NCBI RefSeq assembly: GCF_001691415.1 | Contig: NZ_LRRR01000008.1 | Span: 1 to 64,000 of the forward strand | Source of the DNA: Pararhodobacter sp. CCB-MM2 | GTDB lineage: Bacteria > Pseudomonadota > Alphaproteobacteria > Rhodobacterales > Rhodobacteraceae | Direction: 5' to 3' | Length of the DNA: 64,000 nucleotides | Part shown: positions 1-10,182 of the stretch, piece after piece | How the letters are laid out: the number at the start of each line of letters is the position of its first letter | How positions within the stretch are numbered: position 1 is the first letter of the stretch | Notes under the pieces: model-generated | What the model was told of the DNA's origin: nothing | Databases searched by the model: none | The model's input: only the letters and a program-made list of their open reading frames with translations | Translations under genes and position numbers: made by a program

Positions 1-1
1 G

Positions 2-448
2 AAAGGACCACCGCCGGCGCCGACACCCGCCCCGGCGAATGACGGCCCCAGCTCCTCGGCGGTCGAGGATGCCTTGGCGCAGGCTCTGGGTGGCGCGCTC
101 GACGGGGCGTTCGACCAGCCCACGGCCAGCCTCAGCCAGTCCGACATGGACGGCCTGCGTTTGAGCGTGGAATCCTGCTGGAACGTCGGCATCCTGTCGA
201 CCGAGGCGCTGAACGTCGTCATCACCATCGGTTTCGAGATGACGCAGGATGCCCGCCCGATCGAAAGCTCCATCCATTCCGTCAGCGCCTCGGGCGGATC
301 GGTCGGGGCACAACAAGCCGCTTTCGACGCCGGACGACAGGCCATCGTTCAATGTGGTATCAACGGCTACGGCCTGCCGCAGGACCTGTATGACCAATGG
401 CGCAGTGTCGAGATTACCTTCAACCCCGCACGGATGAGTACCCGATGA
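2..448 (+). CDS. tolA: TolA C-terminal part (5' end outside window)
   Basis: Open frame running in from the left edge; no start codon is visible in the window. The first residues are a Pro/Ala-rich linker ([10 protein letters not shown]) followed by a compact domain of about 120 residues with two Cys (SCWNVG and VQCGING), as in the periplasmic C-terminal domain of TolA. TolA spans the periplasm and links inner-membrane TolQR to TolB and Pal. The stop codon overlaps the tolB start (ATGA), and tolB and pal follow, which is the main support. Sequence similarity to classical TolA is low, as is usual for this domain. Confidence 0.75.
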   Translation, partial: KGPPPAPTPAPANDGPSSSAVEDALAQALGGALDGAFDQPTASLSQSDMDGLRLSVESCWNVGILSTEALNVVITIGFEMTQDARPIESSIHSVSASGGSVGAQQAAFDAGRQAIVQCGINGYGLPQDLYDQWRSVEITFNPARMSTR

Positions 449-1767
449 CCGAACTGAAACGCCGCCCCGTGCTTGGCCTTCTGGCCGGGCTTGCCGTCGC
501 GCCCAAGGTCGCGATGGCCCAGCAGCCGCTACGGATCGAGATCACCGAGGGCGTGATCGAACCCGTGCCCTATGCGATCCCCGATTTCGTCCCCGAGAAC
601 GCGGCCGGCGCCGAATACGCCGCCTCGATCGCGCGGGTGATTGCGAACAACCTGACCAACACTGGCCTGCTGCGCGAGATCCCGGTGACCGCCCATGTCG
701 GCCGGATCACCAATTTCGACGCGCCGGTGCAATTCGCCGATTGGCGCGCGATCTCGGCTCGGGCCTTGATCACCGGCGCGGTGCGGGTGAACGGCCAGCA
801 GATCAGCGTGAAATTCCGCCTGTTCGACGTGGTGTCGGGTCAGCAGTTGGGCGATGGCCTGCAGCTGGATGGGTCGACCCAGGCATGGCGCCGCATGGCC
901 CACCGCGTGTCGGATCAGGTCTACATGCGGCTGACCGGCGAGACCGGCTATTTCGACAGCCGCGTCGTGTTCATCGCCGAATCCGGGCCCGCCAACAACC
1001 GCCGCAAGCAGGTGGCGATGATGGATCAGGACGGCGAGAATGTGCAGTACCTGACCGACGGCACCGCGCTGGCCTTCGCGCCGCGCTTCTCGCCCTCGGG
1101 CGACCGCATCCTGTTCACCAGCTACGAGACCGGCTTCCCGCGCATCTACCTGATGGACGTCGCCTCGCGCCGGCGTCAGGTGCTGGGCGACCAGCCGGGC
1201 GAGATGACCTTCGCCCCGCGCTTCTCGCCGGACGGGCAATCGGTGGTCTATTCGCTGTCGGTGGACGGGCGCACGGATCTGTACCTGCTCAACCTCGGCA
1301 GCGGCCAGCGCTATCAGCTGACCACGACCGACGCGATCGACACCGCGCCCAGCTTCTCGCCGGATGGCTCGCAGATCGTGTTCGAGAGCGACCGCACGGG
1401 CAATTCGCAGATCTACACCATGTCGCTGCAAGGCGGCGTTGCCTACCGCATCAGCCAGGGGCAGGGGCGCTATTCGACCCCGGTCTGGTCGCCGCGCGGG
1501 GATCTCATCGCCTTCACCAAGCAGCACAACGGTCGCTTCCACATCGGCGTGATGCGCACCGATGGCTCCAGCGAGCGCCTGCTGACCGCGAGCTACCTCG
1601 ACGAGGGCCCCACCTGGTCGCCCAACGGCCGGGTGATCATGTTCACGCGTGAGGAGCCGGGTAGCAACGCCAGCATGATGTCGGTCGACATCACCGGGCG
1701 GAACCTGCGCCGCATTCCCACGCCCGGTCCGGCCTCGGACCCGTCGTGGTCGCCGCTGCTGCCGTGA
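445..1767 (+). CDS. tolB: Tol-Pal system beta-propeller protein TolB
   Basis: 440-residue periplasmic protein. The N-terminus has a signal peptide with an RR pair ([11 protein letters not shown]) and a likely cleavage after AMA. An N-terminal alpha/beta domain (about 25-180) is followed by six WD40-like repeats with recurring F-S-P-D/S-G and S-P-D-G turns (about 215-435), the beta-propeller that binds Pal. An upstream in-frame start at 397 is possible, but the ATG at 445 overlaps the tolA stop and begins the signal peptide directly, so it is preferred. Lies between tolA and pal in the usual order. Confidence 0.96.
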   Translation: MTELKRRPVLGLLAGLAVAPKVAMAQQPLRIEITEGVIEPVPYAIPDFVPENAAGAEYAASIARVIANNLTNTGLLREIPVTAHVGRITNFDAPVQFADWRAISARALITGAVRVNGQQISVKFRLFDVVSGQQLGDGLQLDGSTQAWRRMAHRVSDQVYMRLTGETGYFDSRVVFIAESGPANNRRKQVAMMDQDGENVQYLTDGTALAFAPRFSPSGDRILFTSYETGFPRIYLMDVASRRRQVLGDQPGEMTFAPRFSPDGQSVVYSLSVDGRTDLYLLNLGSGQRYQLTTTDAIDTAPSFSPDGSQIVFESDRTGNSQIYTMSLQGGVAYRISQGQGRYSTPVWSPRGDLIAFTKQHNGRFHIGVMRTDGSSERLLTASYLDEGPTWSPNGRVIMFTREEPGSNASMMSVDITGRNLRRIPTPGPASDPSWSPLLP

Positions 1768-1900
1768 CGCAAGGCTGGGTCCAGCGCCGTTAACCCTTTC
1801 GCGCGGGACGCCGCGCAACGTGATAACCCCCCGATTCCCCCGCGCCGCGGCCTCTGCTAGGATGGGCCACGGGCAGGACCGGACAACAAGGACGAGAGAC

Positions 1901-2407
1901 ATGAACCTTCTGACCAAAGCCGTGCTGCTGGTCGCCTCGCTGGCACTGGCCGCGTGTAACAACCCCCGCGGGGGCGAAGACGATTACACCTCCGGCATGG
2001 GCGCCGGCGGCGGCATCGGCTCGACCGCGCTGGGTGATCCCAACGATCCCACCTCGATCGCCTATTTCAACCAGACGATCGGTGACACCGTGAACTTCAC
2101 CGTGGATTCGAGCGACCTCTCGCCCGAGGGTATCACCATCCTGCGCACGCAGGCCGCCTGGCTGAACCGCTACCCGGAATACCAGATCCTGATCGAAGGC
2201 CATGCCGACGAGCGCGGCACGCGTGAGTACAACGTGGCGCTGGGCGCCCGTCGTGCCGCCCGTGTGCAGCAGTTCCTCGCGCAGGAAGGTGTGAACCCCG
2301 GCCGCATCCGCACCGTGTCCTACGGCAAGGAGCGCCCGATCGAGGTCTGCGCCGAACAGCGCTGCTGGGACCTGAACCGCCGCGCGGTCACGGTCGTTTC
2401 GCGCTGA
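1901..2407 (+). CDS. pal: Peptidoglycan-associated lipoprotein Pal
   Basis: 168-residue outer-membrane lipoprotein. Lipobox LAAC with the lipidated Cys at residue 19. The C-terminal OmpA-like domain (about 55-165) has the peptidoglycan-binding motifs: IEGHADERGTREYN, the LGARRA segment and NRRAV near the end. It anchors the outer membrane to the wall and cycles between peptidoglycan and TolB. The ATG at 1901 is chosen because it starts exactly at the lipoprotein signal; earlier in-frame codons would add a non-signal extension. Confidence 0.97.
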   Translation: MNLLTKAVLLVASLALAACNNPRGGEDDYTSGMGAGGGIGSTALGDPNDPTSIAYFNQTIGDTVNFTVDSSDLSPEGITILRTQAAWLNRYPEYQILIEGHADERGTREYNVALGARRAARVQQFLAQEGVNPGRIRTVSYGKERPIEVCAEQRCWDLNRRAVTVVSR

Positions 2408-2436
2408 GCCAGATGGCGGGTGCGGATGGAGAGGCC

Positions 2437-2524
2437 GGGGGGCTGTCTGCCCCCTCGCCATTGTCGCTCGGACCAATGGCGCGACAATGCCTCGCCCCCC
2501 GAGAGTACTTGGGACAAGGTGAAA
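2437..2524. repeat. Intergenic repeat-like element between pal and tilS
   Basis: Contains a GC hairpin (GGGGGC-TGTCT-GCCCCC, 2438-2454), then a 9-bp perfect inverted repeat CATTGTCGC/GCGACAATG (2459-2467 and 2481-2489), then the tail GAGAGTACTTGGGACAAGGT (2501-2520). A close relative of that tail (GGAGTATTTTCGACAAGG) recurs after yacG near 35101. Similar tails are, as I recall, common in intergenic DNA of Rhodobacteraceae. The first hairpin may also act as the pal terminator. Confidence 0.5.
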
Positions 2525-2534
2525 GGGCGGCCCG

Positions 2535-3776
2535 GTGAGCGAGGCTGCCCTTTCCTCATTGTTGAGTGGTGCCTGCGAGGGTTTGAGCCGGGTCGGCGTG
2601 GCCGTATCGGGTGGCGGGGATTCCGTGGCGCTACTGGTGCTGGCGGTCGAGGCGCTGGGGGCCGCGCGGGTGGCGGCGGTGACGGTGGATCACGGGCTGC
2701 GGGCCGAGGCGGCGGCGGAAGCGGCGGGTGTGGCCGCTCTGTGCCAGCGGTTGGGCGTCAGGCACGAGGTGTTGCGCTGGGACGAGGGCCCGGCTGGCGG
2801 CAACCTGATGGATGAAGCCCGGGCCGCGCGGTTGTCGCTGATCGGCGGCTGGGCGCGGGGCCGGGTGGATGCCGTCTTGCTGGGGCATACGCTGGACGAT
2901 CAGGCCGAGACGGTGCTGATGCGGCTGGCGCGGGGCTCGGGCGTGGATGGCCTGTCGGGCATGGAAGCACGGCGCGAGAGCGGCGGCCTGCTGTGGCTGC
3001 GGCCGTTCCTTGGCGTCTCGCGCGACGCGTTGCGCTCGGAGCTGCGGGCGCGGGGCATCGGCTGGGTCGAGGATCCCTCCAATGCCGATCCGCGCTTCCT
3101 GAGGGTGCGGGCACGGCAGGCGCTGTCGGTGCTGCGAGACCTTGGGATCGAAGCGCAGGGGCTGGCGGAAACGGCCGACCGGATGCGGCGCGCCCGGCAG
3201 GTGCTGGAGGGCGAGGCACAGCGGGCGCTCGACGCGCTGGTCACCGAGGAGCGCGGGGTGCTGCGAATCGACCCTGCCGCCTTGGACCTGCCGGGCGAGA
3301 CGCGCGACCGGCTTTTCGCGCATCTGTTGATGCAGCTGTCGGGCCATCCCTATCGTCCCCGGCTGGAGGATCTGCAGCGATTGCTGGCGGCAGGGCAGGG
3401 CACCTTGATGGGCTGCCTGTTGCAACGGCGCGGCAAGGCACTGCTTCTGGGGCGCGAGGCGCAGGCCTTGCGCGGTGTGGTCTGTGCGGCCGATGCAGCG
3501 TGGGACGGGCGTTGGCAGGCCGAAGGGCCTGACGCCGCCTGTGAAATTCGCGTGATGGGCGAGGCCGGGTTGGCGCATCTGAGCCGCCTCGCGGCAAAGG
3601 GCGAGATCCCGCATTGGCGTGAGACGCAGCTCCCGCGATCCTTGCTGCAGGGCCTTCCCGGCCTCTGGCGGGGCGAGGCGCTGGTGGCCGCGCCGCTTGT
3701 GTTGTGGCCGCAAGGCTGGACCCTGAGCGCGCGACCTCTCGCCGCGATCTGCACCAAGACGTCACAATCGCATTGA
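2535..3776 (+). CDS. tilS: tRNA(Ile)-lysidine synthase TilS
   Basis: 413 residues with a GTG start. The N-terminal PP-loop ATPase motif SGGGDS (25-30) is the family signature. The enzyme adenylates C34 of tRNA-Ile(CAU) and attaches lysine, so that the tRNA reads AUA instead of AUG. The conserved HTLDDQAET segment is near residues 118-126 and the N-terminal domain ends with the usual arginine-rich helices. Length is close to the E. coli enzyme (432). It sits between pal and ftsH, a common alphaproteobacterial order, but the usual ybgF/cpoB gene between pal and tilS is missing. Confidence 0.94.
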   Translation: MSEAALSSLLSGACEGLSRVGVAVSGGGDSVALLVLAVEALGAARVAAVTVDHGLRAEAAAEAAGVAALCQRLGVRHEVLRWDEGPAGGNLMDEARAARLSLIGGWARGRVDAVLLGHTLDDQAETVLMRLARGSGVDGLSGMEARRESGGLLWLRPFLGVSRDALRSELRARGIGWVEDPSNADPRFLRVRARQALSVLRDLGIEAQGLAETADRMRRARQVLEGEAQRALDALVTEERGVLRIDPAALDLPGETRDRLFAHLLMQLSGHPYRPRLEDLQRLLAAGQGTLMGCLLQRRGKALLLGREAQALRGVVCAADAAWDGRWQAEGPDAACEIRVMGEAGLAHLSRLAAKGEIPHWRETQLPRSLLQGLPGLWRGEALVAAPLVLWPQGWTLSARPLAAICTKTSQSH

Positions 3777-3843
3777 AGTCGACCACTCACTCACTATTTT
3801 AGGACCAACTGGCCAAAGCTGGCCGTGGTTTTGGGAGAGCCCC

Positions 3844-5751
3844 GTGGGCAACGCGCGTAATTTCGCCTTCTGGATCGTCCTGTTCTTCCTGATGATCGTC
3901 CTGTTTACCCTGTTTAACAACGGGTCGACGACGGCCAGCGGGCGGACCATCGGCTATTCGGATTTCCTTCAGCGAGTCGAGGCCGGCGATGTCAGCCGGG
4001 TCGTGATCGACGGCGAGACGCTGCGCGTCACCGACCGTTCGGGTCAGGCCTATACGACGATCCGTCCCTCGGGCGAGAACCCGACCGAGCGTCTGATCGA
4101 CGCCAACGTCGCCGTCGAAGCCCGCGCGCAGGAGCGTTCGGGCCTGATGTCGGCGCTGTCGGTCTGGCTGCCCTTCCTCTTGCTGATCGGCGTGTGGATC
4201 TTCTTCATGAACCGCATGCAGGGCGGCGGGCGCGGCGGCGCGATGGGCTTCGGCAAGTCGAAGGCCAAGCTGCTGACCGAGAAGCATGGCCGCATCACCT
4301 TTGACGACGTCGCCGGTATCGACGAGGCCAAGGACGAGCTGGAAGAGATCGTCGAATTCCTGCGCAACCCGCAGAAGTTCAGCCGTCTCGGCGGCAAGAT
4401 CCCGAAAGGCGCGCTGCTGGTCGGCCCTCCGGGCACCGGTAAGACGCTCCTCGCCCGCGCCATCGCCGGTGAGGCGGGTGTGCCCTTCTTCACCATCTCG
4501 GGTTCGGACTTCGTCGAGATGTTCGTCGGTGTCGGCGCCAGCCGTGTCCGCGACATGTTCGAGCAGGCCAAGAAGAACGCGCCTTGCATCGTCTTCATCG
4601 ACGAGATCGACGCAGTCGGTCGCTCGCGTGGCGTGGGCTACGGTGGTGGCAACGACGAGCGCGAGCAGACGCTGAACCAGCTGCTGGTCGAGATGGATGG
4701 TTTCGAGGCCAATGAAGGCATCATCATCATCGCCGCGACCAACCGTCCCGACGTTCTGGACCCGGCGCTGCTGCGTCCCGGCCGTTTCGACCGTCAGGTG
4801 CAGGTGCCGAACCCGGACATCAAGGGCCGTGAGCGCATCCTCGGCGTCCATGCCCGCAAGGTGCCGCTGGGCCCGAACGTGGACCTGCGCATCATTGCGC
4901 GTGGCACGCCGGGTTTCTCGGGCGCGGATCTGGCGAACCTCGTGAACGAGGCGGCGCTGATGGCCGCGCGCAAGAACCGCCGCTTCGTGACCATGCAGGA
5001 TTTCGAAGACGCGAAGGACAAGGTCATGATGGGCTCGGAGCGTCGCTCCATGGTCATGACCGAAGAAGAGAAGAAGCTCACGGCCTATCACGAGGCCGGT
5101 CACGCGGTCGTCGGTCTGCATGTCCCGCAGCATGACCCGATCCACAAGGCGACGATCATCCCGCGCGGTCGTGCGCTGGGTCTGGTGCTGTCGCTGCCGG
5201 AACGTGACCAGCTCAGCGTGACCTACACCAAGTACACCTCCAAGATCGCCATGGCGATGGGTGGCAAGGTCGCCGAGGAGCTGATCTTCGGCAAGGAAAA
5301 CGTGACCTCGGGCGCCTCGTCGGACATCCAGCAGGTGACCAAGATCGCCCGCGCGATGGTGACGCAGTTCGGCTTCTCGGATGAGCTGGGCCATATCGAC
5401 TACGCCAACGAGCAGCAGTCCTATCTGGGCAACTACTCGAACGGGTCGAACGCCAGCCAAGCCACGCAAGAGAAGATCGACCAGGAGGTCCGCAAGATCG
5501 GCGACGAGGGCTATCAGACCGCCAAGCGGATCCTGACCGAGCACGCCGACGAGCTGGAGAACCTTGCGCAGGGCCTGTTGGAATACGAGACGCTGACCGG
5601 TTCGGAAATCACCCGCGTGATGCGCGGCGAAGGTCCGGGTCGCGACGAGGACGACACGCCCTCGACCGGCACGCCGTCGGTGGCCTCGATCCCGAAAACG
5701 CGCCCGCGTCCGCGCAGCGACGACGGCATGGAGCCTAATCCGAGCGCATAA
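3844..5751 (+). CDS. ftsH: ATP-dependent zinc metalloprotease FtsH
   Basis: 635-residue membrane AAA protease. GTG start directly before an N-terminal membrane helix (about 8-25); a second helix lies at about 105-122. Walker A GPPGTGKT at 194-201, Walker B IVFIDEID, second region of homology with the arginine fingers ([19 protein letters not shown]), and zinc-binding HEAGH at 416-420. It degrades membrane and regulatory proteins as a hexamer. Ends with a charged, probably disordered tail. Followed by a strong terminator. Confidence 0.98.
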   Translation: MGNARNFAFWIVLFFLMIVLFTLFNNGSTTASGRTIGYSDFLQRVEAGDVSRVVIDGETLRVTDRSGQAYTTIRPSGENPTERLIDANVAVEARAQERSGLMSALSVWLPFLLLIGVWIFFMNRMQGGGRGGAMGFGKSKAKLLTEKHGRITFDDVAGIDEAKDELEEIVEFLRNPQKFSRLGGKIPKGALLVGPPGTGKTLLARAIAGEAGVPFFTISGSDFVEMFVGVGASRVRDMFEQAKKNAPCIVFIDEIDAVGRSRGVGYGGGNDEREQTLNQLLVEMDGFEANEGIIIIAATNRPDVLDPALLRPGRFDRQVQVPNPDIKGRERILGVHARKVPLGPNVDLRIIARGTPGFSGADLANLVNEAALMAARKNRRFVTMQDFEDAKDKVMMGSERRSMVMTEEEKKLTAYHEAGHAVVGLHVPQHDPIHKATIIPRGRALGLVLSLPERDQLSVTYTKYTSKIAMAMGGKVAEELIFGKENVTSGASSDIQQVTKIARAMVTQFGFSDELGHIDYANEQQSYLGNYSNGSNASQATQEKIDQEVRKIGDEGYQTAKRILTEHADELENLAQGLLEYETLTGSEITRVMRGEGPGRDEDDTPSTGTPSVASIPKTRPRPRSDDGMEPNPSA

Positions 5752-5784
5752 CTCGGGATTTCGTCACGGCATCTCTTGCATTCA

Positions 5785-5816
5785 CCCCGGCACCGCGCGA
5801 CGGTGCCGGGGTTTTC
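5785..5816 (+). terminator. Rho-independent terminator after ftsH
   Basis: Perfect 11-bp stem CCCCGGCACCG / CGGTGCCGGGG (5785-5795 and 5801-5811) with a 5-nt loop, followed by TTTT. Closes the tol-pal-tilS-ftsH block. Confidence 0.9.
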
Positions 5817-5831
5817 TGTTGGAGAGACCCG

Positions 5832-6431
5832 ATGCCCGCCCTAGCCAAGACCAATCTGGAAGCGACGATCACCTGGCTGGGGATCGTGGCCGACCGCGAG
5901 GCCGCGCTGCCGTCGACCCGGATGGAACGGCTGGAGCTGACCTTCGACGGCGCCTCGGGCGAATCGCATGGGGGCATGACGCGGCCCTCGTGCTCACGCG
6001 TTCTGGGCCTCTATCCGCGCAACACGCCGATCCGCAACGCGCGCCAGCTGTCGATCCTGTCCGAGGAGGAGCTGGCCTCCATCGCCGCCGAGATGGGGTT
6101 GGACACGCTGGACCCCGCGCTGCTGGGCGCGACGATGGTGGTGAAGGGCCTGCCCGATTTCAGCCGCGTACCGCCGTCCTCGCGCCTGTTGGCGGATTCG
6201 GGCGCGTCGGTCACCGTGGATATGGAGAACCGCCCCTGCACCCTGCCGGCCCGCCCTATCGAGACGGCGCATCCCGGCTTCGGCGCGCGGTTCAAGCCGG
6301 CGGCGGCCGGACGGCGCGGTGTCACCGCCTGGGTCGAGGCCGAGGGCGAGGTCGCCATCGGCGACCGTCTGCGGCTGTTCATCCCCGATCAGCCGGTCTG
6401 GCAGGGTCTGGAGACGCCGTCGCTGCTGTGA
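5832..6431 (+). CDS. MOSC domain protein
   Basis: 199 residues. MOSC domains, found in molybdenum cofactor sulfurases and in small stand-alone proteins such as YiiM, are thought to transfer sulfur to molybdenum or to bind Moco-type ligands. The conserved segments are RNARQLSILSEEE (about 70-82), the G-A-T-M-V-V-KG strand, and the single conserved Cys of MENRPC near residue 136. No molybdenum cofactor genes lie next to it, so the partner enzyme is unknown. It starts 16 bases after the ftsH terminator, so it is probably a separate transcription unit. Confidence 0.85.
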   Translation: MPALAKTNLEATITWLGIVADREAALPSTRMERLELTFDGASGESHGGMTRPSCSRVLGLYPRNTPIRNARQLSILSEEELASIAAEMGLDTLDPALLGATMVVKGLPDFSRVPPSSRLLADSGASVTVDMENRPCTLPARPIETAHPGFGARFKPAAAGRRGVTAWVEAEGEVAIGDRLRLFIPDQPVWQGLETPSLL

Positions 6432-6493
6432 GCGATCGTTTCCTTTGGGAAACGCGGCGCGGCGGAAAACGCCGCCGAGAGGTCGCAAAAGGC

Positions 6494-6503
6494 ATGTATA
6501 CAT
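6494..6503. promoter_or_regulatory. Palindromic operator candidate upstream of fhs
   Basis: Perfect 10-bp palindrome ATGTATACAT, 57 bp before the fhs start, inside an otherwise GC-rich leader. TGTATACA-type palindromes are known for some GntR-family (FCD/FadR-type) repressors. No such regulator gene is in this window, so the assignment is inference. Confidence 0.4.
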
Positions 6504-6559
6504 TGCAACTCGCCCGCTAACACTTCCCCCTAGCTAACGCAGTGCAGGGGAGGCAGTGC

Positions 6560-8236
6560 ATGTCATTCAAGTCAGATATCGAAATCGCTCGCGAAGCCAA
6601 CAAGAAGCCGATCATGGAGATCGGCGACAAGCTGGGCATTCCGTCCGAGCACCTGCTGCCCTACGGCCATGACAAGGCCAAGGTGAGCCAAGACTTCATC
6701 AATTCGCTGGCCGGCCGTCCGGATGGCAAGCTGATCCTCGTGACCGCCATCAACCCGACGCCGGCTGGCGAAGGCAAGACCACAACCACCGTGGGTCTGG
6801 GCGACGGTCTGAACCGCATCGGCAAGAAAGCCGTGATCTGTATCCGCGAAGCCTCGCTTGGGCCGAACTTCGGCATGAAGGGCGGCGCCGCGGGCGGCGG
6901 TTACGCGCAGGTCGTGCCGATGGAGGAGATGAACCTCCACTTCACCGGCGACTTCCACGCGATCACCTCGGCGCACAACCTGCTGTCGGCGATGATCGAC
7001 AACCACATCTACTGGGGCAACTCGCTGGAGATCGACGAGCGCCGCGTGGTGTGGCGCCGCGTCATGGATATGAACGACCGCGCGCTGCGTGACATCGTGA
7101 CCTCGCTGGGTGGCGTGGCCAACGGCTTCCCGCGTCAGACCGGCTTCGACATCACCGTGGCTTCGGAAGTCATGGCGATCCTCTGCCTGTCGAAGAACCT
7201 TGAAGACCTGCAGAAGCGCCTCGGCGATATCGTCGTTGCCTATACCCGCGATCGTCGCCCGATCTATTGCCGCGACGTGAAGGCCGATGGCGCGATGACC
7301 GTGCTGCTGAAGGACGCGATGCAGCCGAACCTCGTGCAGACGCTGGAAAACAACCCGGCCTTCGTGCATGGCGGCCCCTTCGCCAACATCGCCCACGGCT
7401 GTAACTCGGTGATCGCCACCACCACCGCGCTGAAGCTGGGTGACTATGTGGTGACCGAAGCCGGTTTCGGCGCCGATCTGGGTGCCGAGAAGTTCTTCGA
7501 CATCAAGTGCCGCAAGGCCGGTCTGAAGCCCGCCGCCGCGGTTATCGTCGCCACCGTGCGCGCGATGAAGATGAACGGTGGCGTCGCCAAGGCCGATCTG
7601 GGCGCCGAGAATGTCGAGGCCGTGCAGAAGGGCTGCCCGAACCTGGGCCGTCACATCGCCAACGTGAAATCCTTCGGCGTGCCGGTCGTCGTCGCGGTGA
7701 ACCACTTCCATTCGGATACCGATGCCGAGATCGCCGCTGTGCAGGCCTATGTGGCCGAGCAGGGCGCCGAAGCCATCGTCTGCAAGCACTGGGCCCATGG
7801 CTCGGCCGGGATCGAGGATCTCGCCCACAAGGTCGTGCAGATGGCGGAATCGGGCAGCGCCAATTTCGCGCCGATCTACCCGGACGAGATGAGCCTGTTC
7901 CAGAAGATCGAGACCGTCGCCAAGCGCATCTACCACGCCGACGAGGTGATCGCCGACAAGTCGATCCGCCAGCAGCTGAAGGCTTGGGAAGACGCCGGCT
8001 ACGGGCATTTCCCGGTCTGCATGGCGAAGACCCAGTACTCGTTCTCGACCGATCCGAACCTGCGCGGCGCGCCGACGGGCCACTCGGTGCCGGTGCGCGA
8101 AGTGCGCCTCTCGGCCGGGGCTGGCTTCATCGTGGTGATCTGCGGTGAGATCATGACCATGCCGGGCCTGCCCAAGACCCCGGCGGCGGAAACCATCCGC
8201 ATCGCGGAATCGGGCTTCGTCGAAGGTCTGTTCTAA
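6560..8236 (+). CDS. fhs: Formate--tetrahydrofolate ligase
   Basis: 558 residues, the normal family length. Joins formate to tetrahydrofolate with ATP, giving 10-formyl-THF, or runs in reverse when C1 units are oxidised. Visible landmarks: the nucleotide-binding loop [18 protein letters not shown] (about 73-90), RRASLGP-like [19 protein letters not shown], and the C-terminal [12 protein letters not shown]. The ATG at 6560 is preferred to an in-frame GTG at 6542 because AGGGGAGG lies at the right distance before it. Forms a C1-folate cluster with the two folD genes downstream. Confidence 0.98.
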   Translation: MSFKSDIEIAREANKKPIMEIGDKLGIPSEHLLPYGHDKAKVSQDFINSLAGRPDGKLILVTAINPTPAGEGKTTTTVGLGDGLNRIGKKAVICIREASLGPNFGMKGGAAGGGYAQVVPMEEMNLHFTGDFHAITSAHNLLSAMIDNHIYWGNSLEIDERRVVWRRVMDMNDRALRDIVTSLGGVANGFPRQTGFDITVASEVMAILCLSKNLEDLQKRLGDIVVAYTRDRRPIYCRDVKADGAMTVLLKDAMQPNLVQTLENNPAFVHGGPFANIAHGCNSVIATTTALKLGDYVVTEAGFGADLGAEKFFDIKCRKAGLKPAAAVIVATVRAMKMNGGVAKADLGAENVEAVQKGCPNLGRHIANVKSFGVPVVVAVNHFHSDTDAEIAAVQAYVAEQGAEAIVCKHWAHGSAGIEDLAHKVVQMAESGSANFAPIYPDEMSLFQKIETVAKRIYHADEVIADKSIRQQLKAWEDAGYGHFPVCMAKTQYSFSTDPNLRGAPTGHSVPVREVRLSAGAGFIVVICGEIMTMPGLPKTPAAETIRIAESGFVEGLF

Positions 8237-8244
8237 GATCGTCA

Positions 8245-8277
8245 GGCCGGCGGCAACCAAGCCGCCGGCCTTGCTCT
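8245..8277 (+). terminator. Hairpin after fhs
   Basis: Perfect 10-bp stem GGCCGGCGGC / GCCGCCGGCC with a 6-nt loop (8245-8270), then a T-rich stretch TTGCTCTT. The T run is imperfect, so it may attenuate rather than stop transcription into folD. Confidence 0.7.
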
Positions 8278-8338
8278 TGCCGCAGGGCGAGGCGCGCCGT
8301 AAGGCACGGACAAAGGCAACCTCGCAGGAGAGATGACC

Positions 8339-9220
8339 ATGCGCGCCGCATTGATCGACGGAAAAGACATCGCTGCGCGGATGCGCGCCGAGAACATGGC
8401 CGAGGCCAAGGAGCTGGCCGCGCAGGGCTGGCAGCCGCGGCTTGTGTCCATCTCCGTGGGCGATACCGCCGCGGCCGAGCTCTATGTGCGCAACCAGCAG
8501 AAGACGGCCGAGAATTCCGGTGTCGAATTCGAGGCGCGCAACTATCCCGAAACCATCTCGATGGAGCAGCTCGTCGGCGTGCTGCACGGCCTCAACGCCG
8601 ATCCGCGCGTCAACGGCATCATCATCCAGCGCCCGCTGCCCGCCCATATCCCGGTGAAGACGCTGCAAAAGGCCGTCCATCCGCTGAAGGACGTGGAAGG
8701 CATGCACCCGGCCTCGATCGGGAACATCGTCTATAACGACCTCGCGCTCGGGCCCTGTACCGCCGTTGCTGCCGTCGAGATCCTGAAGACCCTGCCGCTG
8801 AAGCTGGAGGGCCTCGATGTGACCGTGATCGGCCACAGCGAGATTGTCGGCAAGCCCATCGCCTTCCTGCTGATGGGCCTCGGCGCGACCGTGACGGTCT
8901 GCCACCACATGACCCGCTCAGTGGCGATGCATTCGCGCGCGGCGGATGCGGTCTTCGTGGCGGTGGGCAAGCCGGGCCTTGTCACCGGCGACATGCTGAA
9001 ACCCGGCGCGGCGCTGATCGACATCGGCATCAACCGGGTCGAGGGCAAGACGGTGGGTGACGCGGATTTCGACAGCTGTGCCGAAGTGGCCGGTTGGATC
9101 ACCCCGGTGCCGGGGGGCGTGGGGCCGGTGACGGTGGCCACGCTGATGAAGAACGCCGTGTTGGCGACACGGTTGCAGATGGCGCATTACCGCGCCCAAT
9201 ACGCGGATACGGAGGTCTGA
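8339..9220 (+). CDS. FolD paralogue with altered active site
   Basis: 293 residues with the full FolD fold: substrate domain, Rossmann motif [11 protein letters not shown] and the C-terminal [11 protein letters not shown]. In FolD proteins the YxxxK motif carries the lysine needed for cyclohydrolase chemistry (K54 in E. coli). Here it reads Y49-VRN-Q53, so the lysine is glutamine. The DVDG motif, with the second Asp equivalent to E. coli D121, reads DVEG (E120). The second folD directly downstream has both residues intact. Inference: a dehydrogenase-only or otherwise specialised version. The ATG at 8339 has AGGAG at better spacing than the ATG at 8333. No standard symbol is given because function may differ from folD. 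Confidence 0.88.
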   Translation: MRAALIDGKDIAARMRAENMAEAKELAAQGWQPRLVSISVGDTAAAELYVRNQQKTAENSGVEFEARNYPETISMEQLVGVLHGLNADPRVNGIIIQRPLPAHIPVKTLQKAVHPLKDVEGMHPASIGNIVYNDLALGPCTAVAAVEILKTLPLKLEGLDVTVIGHSEIVGKPIAFLLMGLGATVTVCHHMTRSVAMHSRAADAVFVAVGKPGLVTGDMLKPGAALIDIGINRVEGKTVGDADFDSCAEVAGWITPVPGGVGPVTVATLMKNAVLATRLQMAHYRAQYADTEV

Positions 9221-9222
9221 GG

Positions 9223-10113
9223 GTGACGGCAACGATCATCGACGGGAAGGCGTTTGCGGCGAAGGTCCGCGAGCAGGTGGCCGAGCATGTGGCGCGGCTG
9301 AAGGACGAGAACGGCCTGACCCCAGGTCTGGCCGTGGTGCTGGTCGGCGAGGACCCGGCGAGCCAGGTCTATGTCCGCTCGAAGGGCAAGCAGACCGTCG
9401 AGGTCGGCATGAACTCCTACGAGCACAAGCTGCCCGCCGATACCTCGGAGGCCGATCTGCTGGCGCTGATCGACCAGTTGAACAAGGACCAGTCGGTGCA
9501 TGGCATCCTCGTGCAGCTGCCGCTGCCGGGGCATCTGAATTCGGATCTGGTGATCAATTCGATCGACCCGGCGAAGGATGTGGACGGCTTCCACATCTCG
9601 AACGTGGGTCTTCTGGGCACCGGGCAGAAGTCGATGGTGCCTTGCACGCCGCTGGGCTGCCTGATGATGCTGCGCGACCATCATGGCTCGCTCTCGGGGA
9701 TGAACGCGGTGGTCGTGGGCCGCTCGAACATCGTCGGCAAGCCGATGGCGCAGCTGCTTCTGGGCGATAGCTGCACCGTGACCATCGCGCATTCGCGCAC
9801 CAAGGATCTGGCGGCGGTCTGCCGTTCGGCCGATATCCTCGTCGCCGCCGTGGGCCGGCCCGAGATGATCCCGGGCGATTGGGTGAAGCCGGGCGCGACG
9901 GTGATCGACGTGGGCATCAACCGCATCGAGCGCGACGGCAAGAACAAGCTGGTGGGTGACGTGGAATTCGCCTCGGCCGCCGAGGTCGCGGGCGCGATCA
10001 CGCCGGTGCCGGGCGGGGTGGGGCCGATGACCATCGCGTGCCTGCTGGCCAACACGCTGACCGCCTGCTGCCGCGCCAATGGGCTGTCGGAGCCGAAGGG
10101 CCTGACCGCCTAA
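9223..10113 (+). CDS. folD: Methylene-THF dehydrogenase / methenyl-THF cyclohydrolase FolD
   Basis: 296 residues with a GTG start, 2 bases after the stop of the paralogue and preceded by GGAGGT. Interconverts 5,10-methylene-THF and 10-formyl-THF with NADP. All catalytic landmarks are present with E. coli-like numbering: Y50 and K54 in YVRSK, Q98 in VQLPLP, D121 in DVDGFH, the Rossmann motif [11 protein letters not shown], and [10 protein letters not shown] near the end. With fhs it completes the route from methylene-THF to formate. Probably the housekeeping enzyme of the pair. Confidence 0.97.
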   Translation: MTATIIDGKAFAAKVREQVAEHVARLKDENGLTPGLAVVLVGEDPASQVYVRSKGKQTVEVGMNSYEHKLPADTSEADLLALIDQLNKDQSVHGILVQLPLPGHLNSDLVINSIDPAKDVDGFHISNVGLLGTGQKSMVPCTPLGCLMMLRDHHGSLSGMNAVVVGRSNIVGKPMAQLLLGDSCTVTIAHSRTKDLAAVCRSADILVAAVGRPEMIPGDWVKPGATVIDVGINRIERDGKNKLVGDVEFASAAEVAGAITPVPGGVGPMTIACLLANTLTACCRANGLSEPKGLTA

Positions 10114-10124
10114 GGCGGCGCAAA

Positions 10125-10143
10125 GGTGGGGTGAAACCCCACC
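10125..10143. repeat. Short inverted repeat after folD
   Basis: GGTGGGGT-GAA-ACCCCACC, a perfect 8-bp stem with a 3-nt loop, followed by CTACGG. The same word is, from memory, a frequent intergenic element in Rhodobacteraceae genomes; only one copy was noticed here. Confidence 0.5.
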
Positions 10144-10157
10144 CTACGGGTTGTGAG

Positions 10158-10182
10158 GGGCGGGGTTCGACCCGCCCTTTTT
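10158..10182 (+). terminator. Terminator of the fhs-folD cluster
   Basis: Perfect 7-bp stem GGGCGGG / CCCGCCC (10158-10164 and 10171-10177) with a 6-nt loop, followed by TTTTT. Its end touches the stop codon of the convergent SRPBCC gene. Confidence 0.85.

Noticed and set aside
529..1962. A 477-codon minus-strand frame opposite tolB
   Set aside because: Antisense shadow of a conserved gene with no recognised domain; residue composition is typical of such shadows.
3799..5544. A 581-codon minus-strand frame opposite ftsH
   Set aside because: Antisense shadow of ftsH, explained by codon bias.
6572..8908. A 778-codon open frame on the minus strand opposite fhs and folD
   Set aside because: High G+C third positions leave the antisense frame open. 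The opposite strand encodes two textbook enzymes, and the antisense product is rich in His/Arg/Gly with no domain or start signal.
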